A stretch of 64,000 nt of DNA. It comes from Undaria pinnatifida. Its lineage: Eukaryota; Sar; Phaeophyceae; Laminariales; Alariaceae. A program made the translations under genes and the position numbers. Below the pieces are notes generated by a model that saw nothing but the letters and a program-made list of their open reading frames with translations, was not told where the DNA came from and searched no databases. Where the stretch lies: positions 9,500,121-9,564,120 of the forward strand of contig JABAKD010000016.1 in the NCBI GenBank assembly GCA_012845835.1, in the 5' to 3' direction. Below are positions 32,563-43,291 of this stretch, in pieces (within the stretch, counting starts at the first letter, position 1; the number at the start of each line of letters is the position of its first letter).

Positions 32563-32974
32563 GTACGCAATAAACGCCTGCCGCGATAGGAGTAGCGCTT
32601 GTAGGCCACAACAAATCGGACTGACGGGGCTCCTCCAGTGGGGAACTACTCAATAGCGTTTGATTTGTACTGGGTCGTTAGTTGAATGCCCGTTGTGATA
32701 CTATGGCATTACTTCGTATGGTATTGTGCTCGTTGTGCTTGCAAAAAAGATACAGCAGTGTGGCCGTTTTTTTTTTTTGTATCATGGGATTTTCAATGAT
32801 CGACTGGCTACATCGTAGCGGGATATCGGGATAGCGGGACTTGTTCCGGTCCATTTGACCGCCTGCCTTCTTTGCACGCCTCGTTGTACTCGGGAGCACT
32901 TTTCGTCGTGCTCGGGAGAAGTTTAATATATACCAGGTACATGTTGTGTTTGTCCTTTGTTAAATTATAGGTGG

Positions 32975-33308
32975 GGAAAAGGTCTACCGATAGCTTACCC
33001 AAACTAAGCCTTATAACACTCTTTCCCCCTGAAACGGCGGGATAGCAGGTCGGCCGGATATACGGCGGACCTCTGTCAATATCCAAGCCGCTTCATTTCC
33101 TGGGGATACCACGGAGAGTATTTTTCAAGTTCGACACTTGGGGAAACCTGAAAAGTTTTTTGTTGTGGATGGTGGGGATCAAACCCACGACCCAAAAACC
33201 CATGGTCTGTCGACGACGCCATTTGTTAAGGTTATTAGTGCGGAATTAGTCCGTTCGACCACTTGCAAAAGGTCAACCGATAGCTTACCCAAACTAAGCC
33301 TTATAACA
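32975..33308 (-). mobile_element. TRIM family 2, one LTR truncated
   Basis: The intact LTR is 33224-33308 (85 bp, TGTTAAGG...TTATAACA). The other LTR is represented only by its last 43 bp (32975-33017). The interior matches the complete element at 48840. Next to the LTR the minus strand reads TGGCGTCGTCGACAG, the primer-binding site. The element ends 7 bp before the tRNA-Glu gene. Confidence 0.78.
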
Positions 33309-33315
33309 TTCTGGT

Positions 33316-33386
33316 TCCCTCGTAGTCCAATGGTTAGGATATATGACTCTCACTCATGAGACCCGGGTTCAATTCCCGGCGAGGGA
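33316..33386 (+). tRNA. trnE(CTC): tRNA-Glu (CTC)
   Basis: 71 nt folding as a full cloverleaf. The acceptor stem is TCCCTCG with CGAGGGA. The D arm holds GTCC-AATGGTTA-GGAT. The anticodon stem is TATGA with TCATG around the loop CTCTCAC, anticodon CTC. The T arm is CCGGG-TTCAATT-CCCGG. The A box (TAGTCCAATGGTTAGG region) and B box (GGTTCAATTCC) are good, so internal Pol III promoters are intact. The sequence strongly resembles eukaryotic cytosolic tRNA-Glu. No intron, and no encoded CCA as expected. It lies 7 bp from an LTR on each side. Confidence 0.93.
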
Positions 33387-33393
33387 GCCAGAG

Positions 33394-33540
33394 TGTTATA
33401 AAGGCTTAGTTTGGGTAAGCTATCGGTTAACCTTTTGCAAGTAGTCAAACGGACTAATACCCCACTATAACCTTAACAAATGGCGTCGTCGACAGACCAT
33501 GGGTTTTTGGGTCGTGGGTTCGATCCCCACCATCCACAAC
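33394..33540 (+). mobile_element. TRIM family 2, inverted partial copy
   Basis: 33394-33478 is the 85-bp LTR in the opposite orientation (TGTTATAAAGGC...CCTTAACA). It is followed after two bases by the primer-binding site TGGCGTCGTCGACAG and about 60 bp of interior containing GTGGGTTCGATCCCCAC, which looks like a tRNA T arm. The rest of the element is missing. Confidence 0.78.
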
Positions 33541-35191
33541 AATGGTAAGGCTCGTCGAACCACCTTCTACTAGTGACTCCATTAACCCGCTACTTGTCCG
33601 TCCAACGGGTAAGCCCGCTACGCTTCGAAGTTCATGAAGTTTACACGATTAAAGTCCTATGTGACTACGATGGTAAGAGAGTGAAAACCCTGTAGAATAC
33701 TTGGTGCCGCATCACTTAAAAAGCAAGGGGGGCTGTTCGTTGTGCTTTTGGTACAATGCGAATATGTCAACGGTTTGGTGATATTATGAAATTTTCCAGT
33801 AATAATTTGGCCACATTGGTGGCGGGATATCGGGACGGTAGGATAAGTTCTGGTCTAGTTGACTTCCTACTTTCCCACCGAGTGCCCTTCTTGTGGTACT
33901 CGGGAACACTCCTCGTTGTACTCGGCAGGAGCTTGATATACACATGATGCGTTTGTTTTTCGTACGGGCAACTCCACTGCCCCACTCCTGTTTGCACGAC
34001 GCACGGTAAGCCCGCTACGCTTCGAGGTTCATGAGAACATGCTGTGATATTTTGCTATTATTAGGCTATAGTAAAATATAATATTACATGATACTATAGT
34101 ATAGACTATGGCATAACGTAAAAATATATTATAGATAGGTCACGGGATTGCTCGTCTGGTTGCTATCATGATAGTACGATATACCGGGTATGATATTATG
34201 ACATGTCATAATATGTGACAGGTCATGGGATTGCTCGTCTCGGATTGACCTGTCGTCTTTTATCACAGTGACTAGTCGGGCTTTGGGTTTGGTACGGGCG
34301 TGCTTAAATCAGCCTCCCAAATTTCGATGCAGCCCTATCGTAGCACGCGTCATTGGTTACGTGCGAGACAATCACAGGCGTCTACCCTGGAATATTGTAG
34401 TATTCGGGGATTAATCGCGGTGCTTTTAGTGACCAAGACCACGATACCATAAATAAATATACATCGTAGATACACAGTAGTATTATACGCTCACTTTCAC
34501 GACCAGATTTAGGTCGCTCGCGCGAGCAGCGCTGCATCTCCCTCACAAACAGGCTTAAACGTTCATTAAACACTGGCGCAGCGTAACAAACAATTCCACG
34601 GCGATCAACACCGCCCAACCGGAAAGCACAGAAGAATGTCACGTCGGCAACAAGACAAGTTAGCCACTGACAACAACAGTGGTTCTGCGCTTCTGAAAGA
34701 AGAGACTCTTAACATGACCTCAGGAGAAGGTGCACCTTTCAGGTGTGCAGTCTCCGTAGGGTCTGTCGCAAAAGGGAACAAAAGAAGGAAGTGTGAATGC
34801 GACGGTGTCAAGTTGGTCCTGAACCAGGGCAGCTCGAAGTAAGCTGCGGTGCTGATGGTGTTGAGCTAAGCCACGCAGGGTGGACCGCACTTACGCTTCA
34901 ACAAAACAACCTACAGTCGGCCTGATTCAGCACGGAGCAGATACACGTGCCACCATTGTGCTGAGTAACTCATTAACTGTACCTCTTGCCATGGACAAAA
35001 GTATCATAGAGGTAGTGGGCATTTCGCAACCGAAAACCTTCGAGGTCAAAAGTGATACAGCGCATCTTTCGCCCCGCGCGGTAGTCACCGTTGCCATCGA
35101 CGCTCCGTGGAAAACCAGAAATCTGGACCCGAGCCCTAAGCTTGTCCACCCTCGGATTGACTCCGAATCGGTTGCGCGATCGGAAATGCAG
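33541..35191. other. Intron-like; no firm exon
   Basis: AT-rich near 34030-34220. A family B end (CCCTATCGTAGCACGCGTC) lies at 34328. Plus-strand ORFs at 34636-34842 and 34880-35190 look protein-like in composition but have no motif or clear splice borders. The last 60 bp before 35192 are shared with the sequences before the WW exons at 40029 and 42006 (CTTGTCCACCC-type block), probably a copied intron end. Confidence 0.4.
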
Positions 35192-35326
35192 GATGGACGG
35201 CCTCCAAGACAGAGAAGGGAAACGTGTACTATATCAACCACGTCAACAAGACCACCACCTGGATCAAACCAGCAACCCCTAATGCTGCGCCGCGTACTCC
35301 ACCTCCACCAGAAGAGCAGCCAGCAA
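35192..35326 (+). CDS. WW-domain exon 4 (135 nt, phase 1-1)
   Basis: Acceptor GGAAATGCAG, then GA-TGG. It encodes GWTASKTEKGNVYYINHVNK, TTTWIKP, then ATPNAAPRTPPPPEEQPA. The proline-rich tail is the most pronounced among the copies and could itself be an SH3 or WW ligand. Donor AGCAA/GTAAGC. All conserved WW positions are kept. The frame upstream in the genome is not continuous with it, which supports a real intron border. Confidence 0.85.
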
Positions 35327-35907
35327 GTAAGCATAAATGCGGATGACTTAATGGGTGCTAGAGTCGATGCTGCGTTACCTGTGTTTGAACGACTCTGTTA
35401 GCCTTAGCTGTTGACTTACAGTAGTTGTTAGCTTCAATGTATCTTAAGGTGTATTGCACGTGCCTGAACTCGTGTGCTAATCGCTAGGGGTCAAGGTCGT
35501 TATTAGCTAAATGGTTGTTCTTCATGAACCGGGCACGATCTTCTCCTGCCGCCGGTTCTGTTCGATGCCGAAAACACCGCATTATAATATCCGGTGCTGG
35601 GCTGCGGCAGCAGCGGCAAAGGCCACCTGCTCGAGTATGAGCTTTCCGGTTCGGTGGACGACTCCTTAACATTCCAGTGAACAGTGCCAATAAATGCGTA
35701 CGCCACGCTCACATTCACGGTCGGCAAGCCCGTACGCTACGCTCACCTCCGCAGTCAACAAACGCCTGCGCTACGCTTTTCTTCGCAATTCCGATACCCC
35801 CTTTGCCCACCCGTGTTTGCCCGATGCAGACGCGACGCACGCGCGACCGTACAAACACGCTGGCCTGATTCGCCACGCGGAAAAAAAATCAAGCGGTCAA
35901 CCAGAAG

Positions 35908-35946
35908 GTTCCGCCCCCGCCAACGCTAAAGCATCACCTCCCGCAG
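35908..35946 (+). CDS. Linker exon b (39 nt, phase 1-1)
   Basis: Follows the exon at 35192. Acceptor AACCAGAAG, donor CCGCAG/GTGGGA. Reads SAPANAKASPPA plus split codons. Very short; identified by position and by the shared Pro-Pro-Ala-Gly ending, so tentative. Confidence 0.38.
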
Positions 35947-36472
35947 GTGGGAACTTATTTACGTGTGGAGGGAACCATAGTGACGTCCCACGTGTACTTG
36001 GGCCGGTGCCTACATTAATCACATAACATCACAGGCCCATAAAGAACGCTTTGAAGGTTCATCCATAGTGGCATCTTGCTGATAGGAGTGATTGGGCCGG
36101 GAGCCAATCGCAACAGTAGCACAGACCCATGAGCCTGGTGAAGGTTCATCCTGGAGAGATGCCATAAATGACCGTCGTGCACCGTACACAATCTGTCCCT
36201 TCCGTCGCCGGTGCTGGTTGCCGGGAATACCTTCTTCTCCGTGCCAGTGCTAAGCTGCGCTGGCCAGTACCAGGGAAGGACGTCCTTACAGTGCCAAACT
36301 GAGCTCTTCGAAAAAGTAAAAGTCAGCGATTGCACACCCCTGAACCGCCACAACATACTCGCGCGACACACTTACCTCCGTGCGTCCTGCGCGCTCCTTC
36401 CCATCCGTTTCCGCCCGATTGGGAATCGACTCATGCGCTTGGGCCTCCAAACGCACTTTTCGAAATATGGAG

Positions 36473-36538
36473 AAGACGTTGCAAGCCATCGAAAGAGTCC
36501 CGATGCTCCCGTTCACGTTGAACCAAAGCGTTCTGAAG
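36473..36538 (+). CDS. Linker exon c (66 nt, phase 1-1)
   Basis: Reads DVASHRKSPDAPVHVEPKRS plus Glu-Gly at the donor GAAG/GTGCGT. The upstream intron block with CACACTTACCTCCG is shared with the other linker introns. No intact WW exon lies between this and linker b, suggesting one was lost. The acceptor ATATGGAG lacks a pyrimidine tract. Confidence 0.33.
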
Positions 36539-36895
36539 GTGCGTCTTGTTTGCATGTGGGAGAACCGACGGTGTCCTCTCCGAGGTGTTTGGAAGAAACT
36601 CCAGCCCCACGATCTCACGGCTTCACGCGTCGAGGACCAAGGCTATACTATCTGTGGCGTCGTAGTCACTTAACACTACTTGTAGTCTGTACTACAGCGG
36701 TCACGTTTAAGGCTTTATTTTCAAGCAACTCAGAACCACTCGTGCAACTAGTTATTAATAGCGATGTGCTTTTCGGTTTCAAGATATGCACCGCAGACAC
36801 ATTCTGGGGTACAGGTGCACCAACCATTCTTTTTTCTGATACTAATCCTCACTTGAAGTACCTTCTGAGGAAAAATCTGATTTCGAGTAAAACTG

Positions 36896-37163
36896 GATCG
36901 TTCTACGGTAGCCCCCGCGACTTTTCTCTTTTTTAACAAAATCGCCGGTTTCAAAACCAGCTCCCGGTCGTATCTCCCGAAACACGTACGGTGTCCCTCG
37001 ACACCCCGAAGTCATCGATCGATAGGCCTTCGCGCACAAGAAAATATATGGATACCGTTGTTTTCAATTGCATCCTTCCTTGTGTCGGGCGGCCATGAAA
37101 ATCGTTTGTCCAAGAAAACCGCGGATTTTTTTTTTTTCGGGGGGGGGCTATCGTAGAATCAGT
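36896..37163 (+). mobile_element. Family F MITE, copy 1
   Basis: About 268 bp with imperfect inverted ends (ATCGTTCTACGGTAGCCCCC and GGGGGGCTATCGTAGAATCA). The interior matches 37989-38259 (AAATCGCCGGTTTCAAAACC, CGGTGTCCCTCGACACC, ATCCTTCCTTGTGTCG). Non-coding. Confidence 0.75.
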
Positions 37164-37652
37164 CTTTTTTTTTAAGTGAAATCCAATGAACAATCCCATT
37201 GCCCTAGCTAAACAACATATATATAGTCCATGTATTGCAAAAAATATTGAAATTCTTCTGACGATTTTGGGTTAAGGAGCCCCGCCATTCAGAAGAAAAA
37301 AATGGCCGAAAAATGCTACCTCCGTCATAGCACGCCGTCCGCAATGTGGAATTGGTTATTACGCTGCGCCAACACAACCTGGTTTTTGTCCGTTTTTTTT
37401 TAGTGACATACTGAGAGCCACGCGCGCGAGTCGCCTTAGCTCGGTAGAGAAAACTGTGGTGTATTTGCGATACGCAATACTGTACGTTCTGCTATAATAC
37501 TATGCAAAATGCGCTTAAACCACGACCACAAAAATCGTTTCGTCTCGCTTACCTTCGCGCATCCGATACATTCCTACCCGCCTGCGCTCGGGCTGTCGGG
37601 ACATGGCGCGAACGATTGGTCCTACCAACACGCTGGCCCATCCATGTGTCAG

Positions 37653-37724
37653 GAGCCATATCGAACCTCAACCGTCATAAGGAACGGGCCGCCTCGGTCG
37701 GCCCCAGACCACGGCTTTCCGCAG
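37653..37724 (+). CDS. Linker exon d (72 nt, phase 1-1)
   Basis: Acceptor CATGTGTCAG, donor TTCCGCAG/GTACGT (a strong consensus). Reads AISNLNRHKERAASVGPRPR followed by LSAG. Preceded by the conserved intron block with CTCGCTTACCTTCGCG. Confidence 0.45.
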
Positions 37725-37933
37725 GTACGTTCAGAATGCTAGATAGCCCATTGCTAGATAGCCCATTGTGTAATCCCAGGACCGTGCTTGGGTCCCAACG
37801 CTTTTTTATTCCTCAAATTGCCGCGCGAGGGAACCGCAACGGGTAGTGGCACGCAGTGGAACGCGTCATACCGAAGCCGCGTCTTGCCCACCGACTCATC
37901 TACCAAAACTAAGCTTAGCAACTGAGAACGCAG

Positions 37934-38310
37934 GATGGAGCTGTTGTACGACGAAGACAGAAGACGAGTACTACGTAAACAACGCCTGAGTCGTTCTACG
38001 GTAGCTCCCCCAACTGTTTTTCTTTAACGAAATCGCCGGTTTCAAAACCAACACATCCGGCCGTATCTCCTGAAATACGGTGTCCCTCGACACCCTCCCC
38101 GACGTCGTCGATCGTTAGAGTTTTGATAACAAGAAAATATATTGATACTTTTTTTCTAATAGTATCCTTCCTTGTGTCGAGCAGCCATGATTGATGATTG
38201 ATGATGAAACGTTCGTTGAAGAAAATCGCTGGTTTGGGGAGGGCTATCGTGGAATCGGTCGCCTGCAAGACCACCACCTAGACGTGACCCGCGGCCGCGA
38301 ATGCCTAGCT
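37934..38310 (+). pseudogene. WW-domain exon 5, broken by a MITE and a stop
   Basis: The acceptor GAGAACGCAG and GA-TGG start are normal, and the first half reads WSCCTTKTEDEYYVNNA. At 37989 a 271-bp family F MITE interrupts it. The second half resumes at 38260 with TGCAAGACCACCACC and then has TAG where the second Trp codon should be, followed by a further TGA. The exon therefore carries three independent lesions, and the domain cannot be made from this copy. Confidence 0.8.
37989..38259 (+). mobile_element. Family F MITE, copy 2, inserted in a WW exon
   Basis: 271 bp, interior as in copy 1. It is flanked by a direct repeat CGCCTG (37983-37988 and 38260-38265). Because the uninterrupted exon copies show what the site looked like, the element borders are well fixed. 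The inverted ends are imperfect (AGTCGTTCTACGGTAGC and GGGCTATCGTGGAATCGG). Confidence 0.82.
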
Positions 38311-39544
38311 GTTGCTCCCACCGCCGCAAACAGGGGTTATTGCTCTTGTTGTTGTTCTCACATAACCTCGCATAATCAAGTCCGTGGTCACAGGACAGGC
38401 TCCAGTCACTCTGGAGCTGAGGAATACCCCAGGGAAAAACACAAACAATCCAAAGGTGGTGCACCCATATATCACAGCTGACGCAATTCATGCCTCCGCT
38501 AGAAACATGTAAAAAGTGAAACCGGGTCTCAGCCTACGATGTGCCAGGTCCATACTGGTGCATAAGTTTCACTACTCACGCCTGGAAAAACCGACTATAA
38601 CCGCTTGCCACCCAGGAAATACCACCACGTATATATTACACGCAGTACCTATCACTACGCATACGCACGTCAGACGCAAGTCAATTGGAAAAAAGAAACA
38701 AAGAACAAAAAAAAGAGAAAGTAAAGGAAATGAAAGAAAACAAAGCGAGAAAGGAAAGAAAAGAAAAGCAAGAAAAAACAAGACAAGAAGAGGAAGCAAG
38801 GAAAAGAAAAAAGAAAAAAAAGTCATACTAGCAGACCCTAGGAACTGACTAAACACGGCATTGGGCTCATAGAGGGTATCAAGTGCATCAACGGCACTGG
38901 GGAGAGAACGCAACTAAGGCGAAGAAGTCAGGGCGGCCTTGTGCTAACTTGTGGCGGCCATTGGAAGGCCCACAAATTTCAAGACGATGATGGCCAGACC
39001 CAGACTTCAGTCTCTTGGGCAGGACGCCCCCCCTCCCCGCCCCCCGTACTAGCACATGAGCACGAGCTTGACCAGAGAAACCTAAGCATGCTGTAAGGGT
39101 TAGCATAACGTAATGGGTTGAGATGCTCTCTCTGTTGGGCCTCCTTCCTCCTTTGCTGTTCGTGTTTGCTAGTCTCGAGTTTTCGCCACATCTATACTCA
39201 TCATCAACGCTGGAGGTTAAGAGCCTCGACCTGCGCGCTCAACACGCACCGGACGCTGCCTGACCCCGCAGCCGACGGTATTTGCTCGCAGAACCACCTT
39301 AATCTCCTTGTCGGTGCTAGTCGACGGTAGTGACCGCGAATGGCGCATACTCTATATACTGTAGTGAAAGGAAGAGCTCTCCCATGAAGGGGTTTCAAAC
39401 CGCGGATACTCGTGAACCGCAACGACAAACTCGTCCGTCACGCTTACCCTTCCACGACCACGCCCTCCTGCCCTCCCGTGCCCGTCCTATTGGAACGCGG
39501 TGCGTACTTGGCCGTCCGGATAGGCGGGCCAACCCATACGGAAG
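38311..39544. other. Intron-like; purine-rich tract
   Basis: 38680-38830 is almost pure A/G on the plus strand and gives a Lys/Arg/Glu ORF that is an artefact. 39120-39320 resembles the intron behind the WW exon at 31799, so a WW unit probably once lay here and lost its exon. Confidence 0.4.
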
Positions 39545-39601
39545 CCTTTAAAACCTGCAAACAAGCCGGTCTTGGTGCCGTGGAACCACCGCTTCCTGCA
39601 G
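39545..39601 (+). CDS. Linker exon e (57 nt, phase 1-1)
   Basis: Reads FKTCKQAGLGAVEPPLPAG, with donor CTGCAG/GTACGC. Its ending is nearly the same as that of linker f. The acceptor (ATACGGAAG) is weak. Confidence 0.4.
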
Positions 39602-40028
39602 GTACGCGTGTACGAGACAACCCGATGCGTCGTCCCAATATAATAGTGTTATCACGGCAATGCGGGCCGTTCCAAAGACCGGTATCCGCGAGCTTTTAGG
39701 GGTCTACCGTCGTTGTTGCCCAACGCAAAGCAGACTCACGCATCATTATACATATTAAGTTGCCAGTGGCACCAGGCTGGGGAAACGATGATTGGTGTGC
39801 GGTGATTGTTGCTACGAAATGTGTCGACGCCAAATGAAATTAAACACGACGTTTTACGACACGAGAAATTACGGTCGACAGGGACATTCGGTAAAAATGA
39901 TTGTAATAATGGGATCTCCGCATTAGGCTTCTCTCTTGCGGACTTCCTGCCCTAGTGAACCGGGCCCGAACCTTGTCCACCCCCGCATCTAAGACCACTG
40001 ATCGGGCTTCAAAACTCGGGGGGCGCAG

Positions 40029-40166
40029 GATGGAGCTCTTCCAAGACGAAGACGGGAGATGAGTACTACGTGAACCACTTCGACAAGAGCACCACCTGGG
40101 TCAGACCCGTGACCGCTACCGCCAAGCCGTCGACATCGTCACCGCCAAAAGCAAGGCCACCAGCAC
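40029..40166 (+). CDS. WW-domain exon 6 (138 nt, phase 1-1)
   Basis: Acceptor GGGGGCGCAG, then GA-TGG. It encodes GWSSSKTKTGDEYYVNHFDK, STTWVRP and a tail TATAKPSTSSPPKARPPA. Donor AGCAC/GTGAGC. Complete WW signature. Its tail matches that of the exon at 31799 at nearly every position, so these are the two closest copies. Confidence 0.85.
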
Positions 40167-40636
40167 GTGAGCGCAAGAGTACAGCAATCAGTCTGGTAGA
40201 GTGGATGCTACGTTGCTTCTGCTGCATGGCTCGTTCTTCTTGGGTCGTGTGGCATGTTTGTTCGTGTCTGAAGTCTTCGCTGCGGCCCGCCTCTTGTGTC
40301 AATCGCTGGCGGTGAAGAGGCGTGCAATAAATACATGTTGTGCACTGAACACGACTTACGCCTGCCGCTAGTGGTGCCTGTTATCTAAACTACCGCCTTG
40401 TCCATGCCGGTACTATTCATATGTCGCGCTGGTAGCGGCAAATAGAGCCTGCTCGCTCACGGGTTCGTACGCGTTGAAAAGCACCCAAACGTAGGCTTGT
40501 GACGCGACAGCAAACGCGTACATCACACTTACCTTCGAGGTTCCCTTGTCCCCTTACCCACCCGTACCCGTGCTATCGTGACGCGGCGCGCACGCACGGT
40601 CTTCCGAATGCGCTGGCCCGACTCCCCTTGCAGCAG

Positions 40637-40699
40637 CCTTTAAAAGCCGTCACCACAGAAGAATCGCCTCCGTCGAGATGAAGCCGCCGCTTCCTGCAG
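40637..40699 (+). CDS. Linker exon f (63 nt, phase 1-1)
   Basis: Acceptor GACTCCCCTTGCAGCAG, the best pyrimidine tract among the linkers. Donor CTGCAG/GTGCGT. Reads FKSRHHRRIASVEMKPPLPA plus the split Gly. Nearly the same ending as linker e. Confidence 0.48.
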
Positions 40700-42005
40700 G
40701 TGCGTCTTCTATTGTTGTGAAAGTGGACGCGGATCAAGGCTACGCGGGACAAAACAGTATATTAGAGTCTCGTGTTCATTTGTGCCGCGTTTTAGGCAAC
40801 GCGATCGAACAGTGGTGTACGTCACTCAAAAACGATCTTGAAAAAACGTGTCAAGTGTCGAGGCTCAACAAACCCTTCCACGCCCCGGTTTATACCGCGA
40901 AATCGACAAGCACCTCTCTGCCCAAGGATGCGGGGGAAGAGCGTGGTCACTTGCGCGAGTGATCCTGGGTCGATGAGAACCGAGGGCCTGAACGTGACCA
41001 GTACAGTATACTACCGTAACGTTGGTCTTGAGTCATCCCACGGTATGCATTAGGGGTGCTGCAGCAGAAGTTTCTGAGAGCGCCTAACATGAGTTGCTCA
41101 GAGTACCTCCCCCGAAGCATGACTTCAAAGACCTTCGTTCGCGCAAAACCGACCAACGTTTCTCATTCGATAATCCTAAAACAAATGTGGTACTCGTAAA
41201 AACTACCTGGTACCGTATTAGCCGATATTGCCGCGCTCGAGGAGCCCAACCGCTCACAATCATTTCGTTTTACAACTGCAACCCCTACCGTGATGTGACT
41301 CTCTTCGGGGCTCTGAACCATCCAACCAAGTTGTCGTCCCCAAAGTGCTGCTTGGGTTGGGGGGAACATCTCGCACGATTTCGCGGAAACATGTGTTGTC
41401 TGGCAAGCATGTATCCGGGAATCCTTTCGAGTTGTCCCACCTTTGGCGCATCTTTCACAAGAAGCGTGTACGGCGACGGAGCCTGGCTACCGCGAGGTAT
41501 TCGTTGAGCTCACATTGAGTTGTCTGCGGTGCCGATCGCCTCTTATGTTGACTGCCGTAGGCCGTCTGCATTGCCCACAGCTGGGCTGGCCATGGTCGGG
41601 TGGATAGAGCGGAGCGTAAAATTTGTCGATGTTTGATCGTTCTTGGCGAACTAGCCTTGCACCGTCGCGGTTGATATATTTCGGAGCGGTCTATTACCCA
41701 GGATACCGACAAAAAAGAACAGTTATCTCTGGCGCCTTCAAAGGTTTGCCGTCGGTTTCGCTGAGCCGAATATGACTGCGCACGCCGTCACGCACATAAA
41801 GTCAGCAAAGACACCAGATAGGGGTAGGGATGGGAAGAGCACGGTAGTTGTGGCGTCTAAACATATCGACGCCTTACGTTATAATGTGCGTCATCCACCG
41901 TGCAAGGAAACAACGGCACCCGATGGGACACACTACTTCAGATCGAACCCAAGCCTCGTTTACCCCCGCATCAACCACGAATCGTCGTCGCATCTGGTGA
42001 CGCAG

Positions 42006-42125
42006 GTTGGAGCTCCCACACTAGCAAGACGGGAAACGTGTATTACGTCAACCACGCCGAAAAATCCACCACATGGGTCAGACCCGCAGCTACTCCAGCT
42101 ACGCCGTCGCCTATCCAAGTAAAAC
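42006..42125 (+). CDS. WW-domain exon 7 (120 nt, phase 1-1)
   Basis: Acceptor GGTGACGCAG, then GT-TGG. It encodes GWSSHTSKTGNVYYVNHAEK, STTWVRP and the tail AATPATPSPIQVK. The phase-1 donor is AAAAC/GTGAGT. A nearer GTAAAA (CAA/GTAAAA) would break the frame, so the later donor was chosen. All conserved WW residues present. Last intact WW exon of the array. Confidence 0.82.
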
Positions 42126-42705
42126 GTGAGTTAGCAAACCGTACTGCGGCTTTAAAGCTAGAAAAGGTGCCTGTGGCATTGTTGTATGAAGAGGTTTGAC
42201 AATTTGGTTAGCCGGAGGCAGGCGGCATATTTTAGAGTCTTACCGAACAAGAGGGCAAGCTGGTCTTGTTTCCTTGTTCGCTGGGTGAACACGGCAATGT
42301 TTTCCAAGGCAAGAAAGTTTTGAGCACCTTTTTCACCGGCGAGGTTGCCCAAGAACTCACTGGCGGCAGGACCCACCGACGTATTGGAAGCTTGGGTATC
42401 GTACCTCGGGGTGCAGAATACTCACGTTAAATACGCGACAGGTCCATAATTAGGGGGCAGCTTTCCGACGTGCGAAAGTTTCGCTCCCGCAACCCTGCAC
42501 TCACGGGACGGAATCCCGGTTACCTAACTGGTAAGCCACCTTGAAGTCTGGCGTGACCCTTTAGCGCGTATCTACTGGAGAGCTCGTGATTTTTGCGCAT
42601 GGATATCGTGGAAACATTTATGATCGTCCCGTCTTGAGTCGTCAGGTTTGGCGTGTCAAATGCTGCCTGTTTGACGCTTTGACAACCCGCTATTTGTTAC
42701 ATAAG
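42126..42705. other. Intron-like
   Basis: No feature recognised. Follows the last WW exon and leads to the candidate PPxY exon. Confidence 0.3.
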
Positions 42706-42933
42706 GTACGTTTGAAAGATGCAAGGAAAACGGCCACCGAGAAAATGGCATCAACTGCCTCCAACCTATACTCCGAAACTCGCCTGCCGCAGCAGGGGCG
42801 GCACAGCACCACGAAACGTCTTCGAAGCCCCCCCCTCTTTACTGGACCGAGGCTATCGAGCACACGCCCCCCGCCATATCTGCAAGCCCCATCGCCCACA
42901 TAGGAGAGGGCAACGCTCTGCCTTGGCGCGAAG
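42706..42933 (+). CDS. Candidate exon with a PPLY motif (228 nt, phase 1-1)
   Basis: The frame is open over 76 codons and has a natural composition. It includes HHETSSKPPPLYWTEAIEHT and ISASPIAHIGEGNALPWREG. PPLY is a PPxY motif, the standard ligand of class I WW domains. The donor GCGAAG/GTAACT is good and in phase 1. The acceptor ATAAG is not ideal, so the left border is uncertain. Reading past the donor stays open to 43031, where CTG/GTGAGG is another possible donor. Position just behind the WW array suggests it belongs to the same gene. Confidence 0.48.
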
Positions 42934-43291
42934 GTAACTCTCCACTGGGACGGAGTGGGCCGCCACGGCCGTTCCAGAAAGTCAACTCGACGAAGACAGG
43001 GGCAGCAGCAGCTGCAGGGCGTCTTTCCCTGGTGAGGGGCGGGGTTTCCACATATTTTTTGTGTCGTTCGGTGATGTACCTGTCAACACTTTTTCTGGAT
43101 GAAGTGGGTCTAGTTCACACGAGGGACAGGCGGGGTCGAGGATACATGGGTTCGCTCGCCCTCGTGTTGATTTACATTTTTCCCCTGAAGGCGAATGCTT
43201 TGTCCATGAGAAGAGGAAGGGGGGTAGGGTGGTCGATGCAAAGTAAACGCGAGCGAGTGATGACATTTTCGCTTTGCCAGCTCAATGTCAG

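Noticed and set aside
33481-33540. Second tRNA next to tRNA-Glu
   Set aside because: Only a T-arm-like piece and no matching 5' acceptor strand; it is TRIM interior, also present at 49070-49126.
38516-38848. Lys/Arg-rich nuclear-protein-like ORF
   Set aside because: Derived from an almost pure A/G tract with no exon borders.
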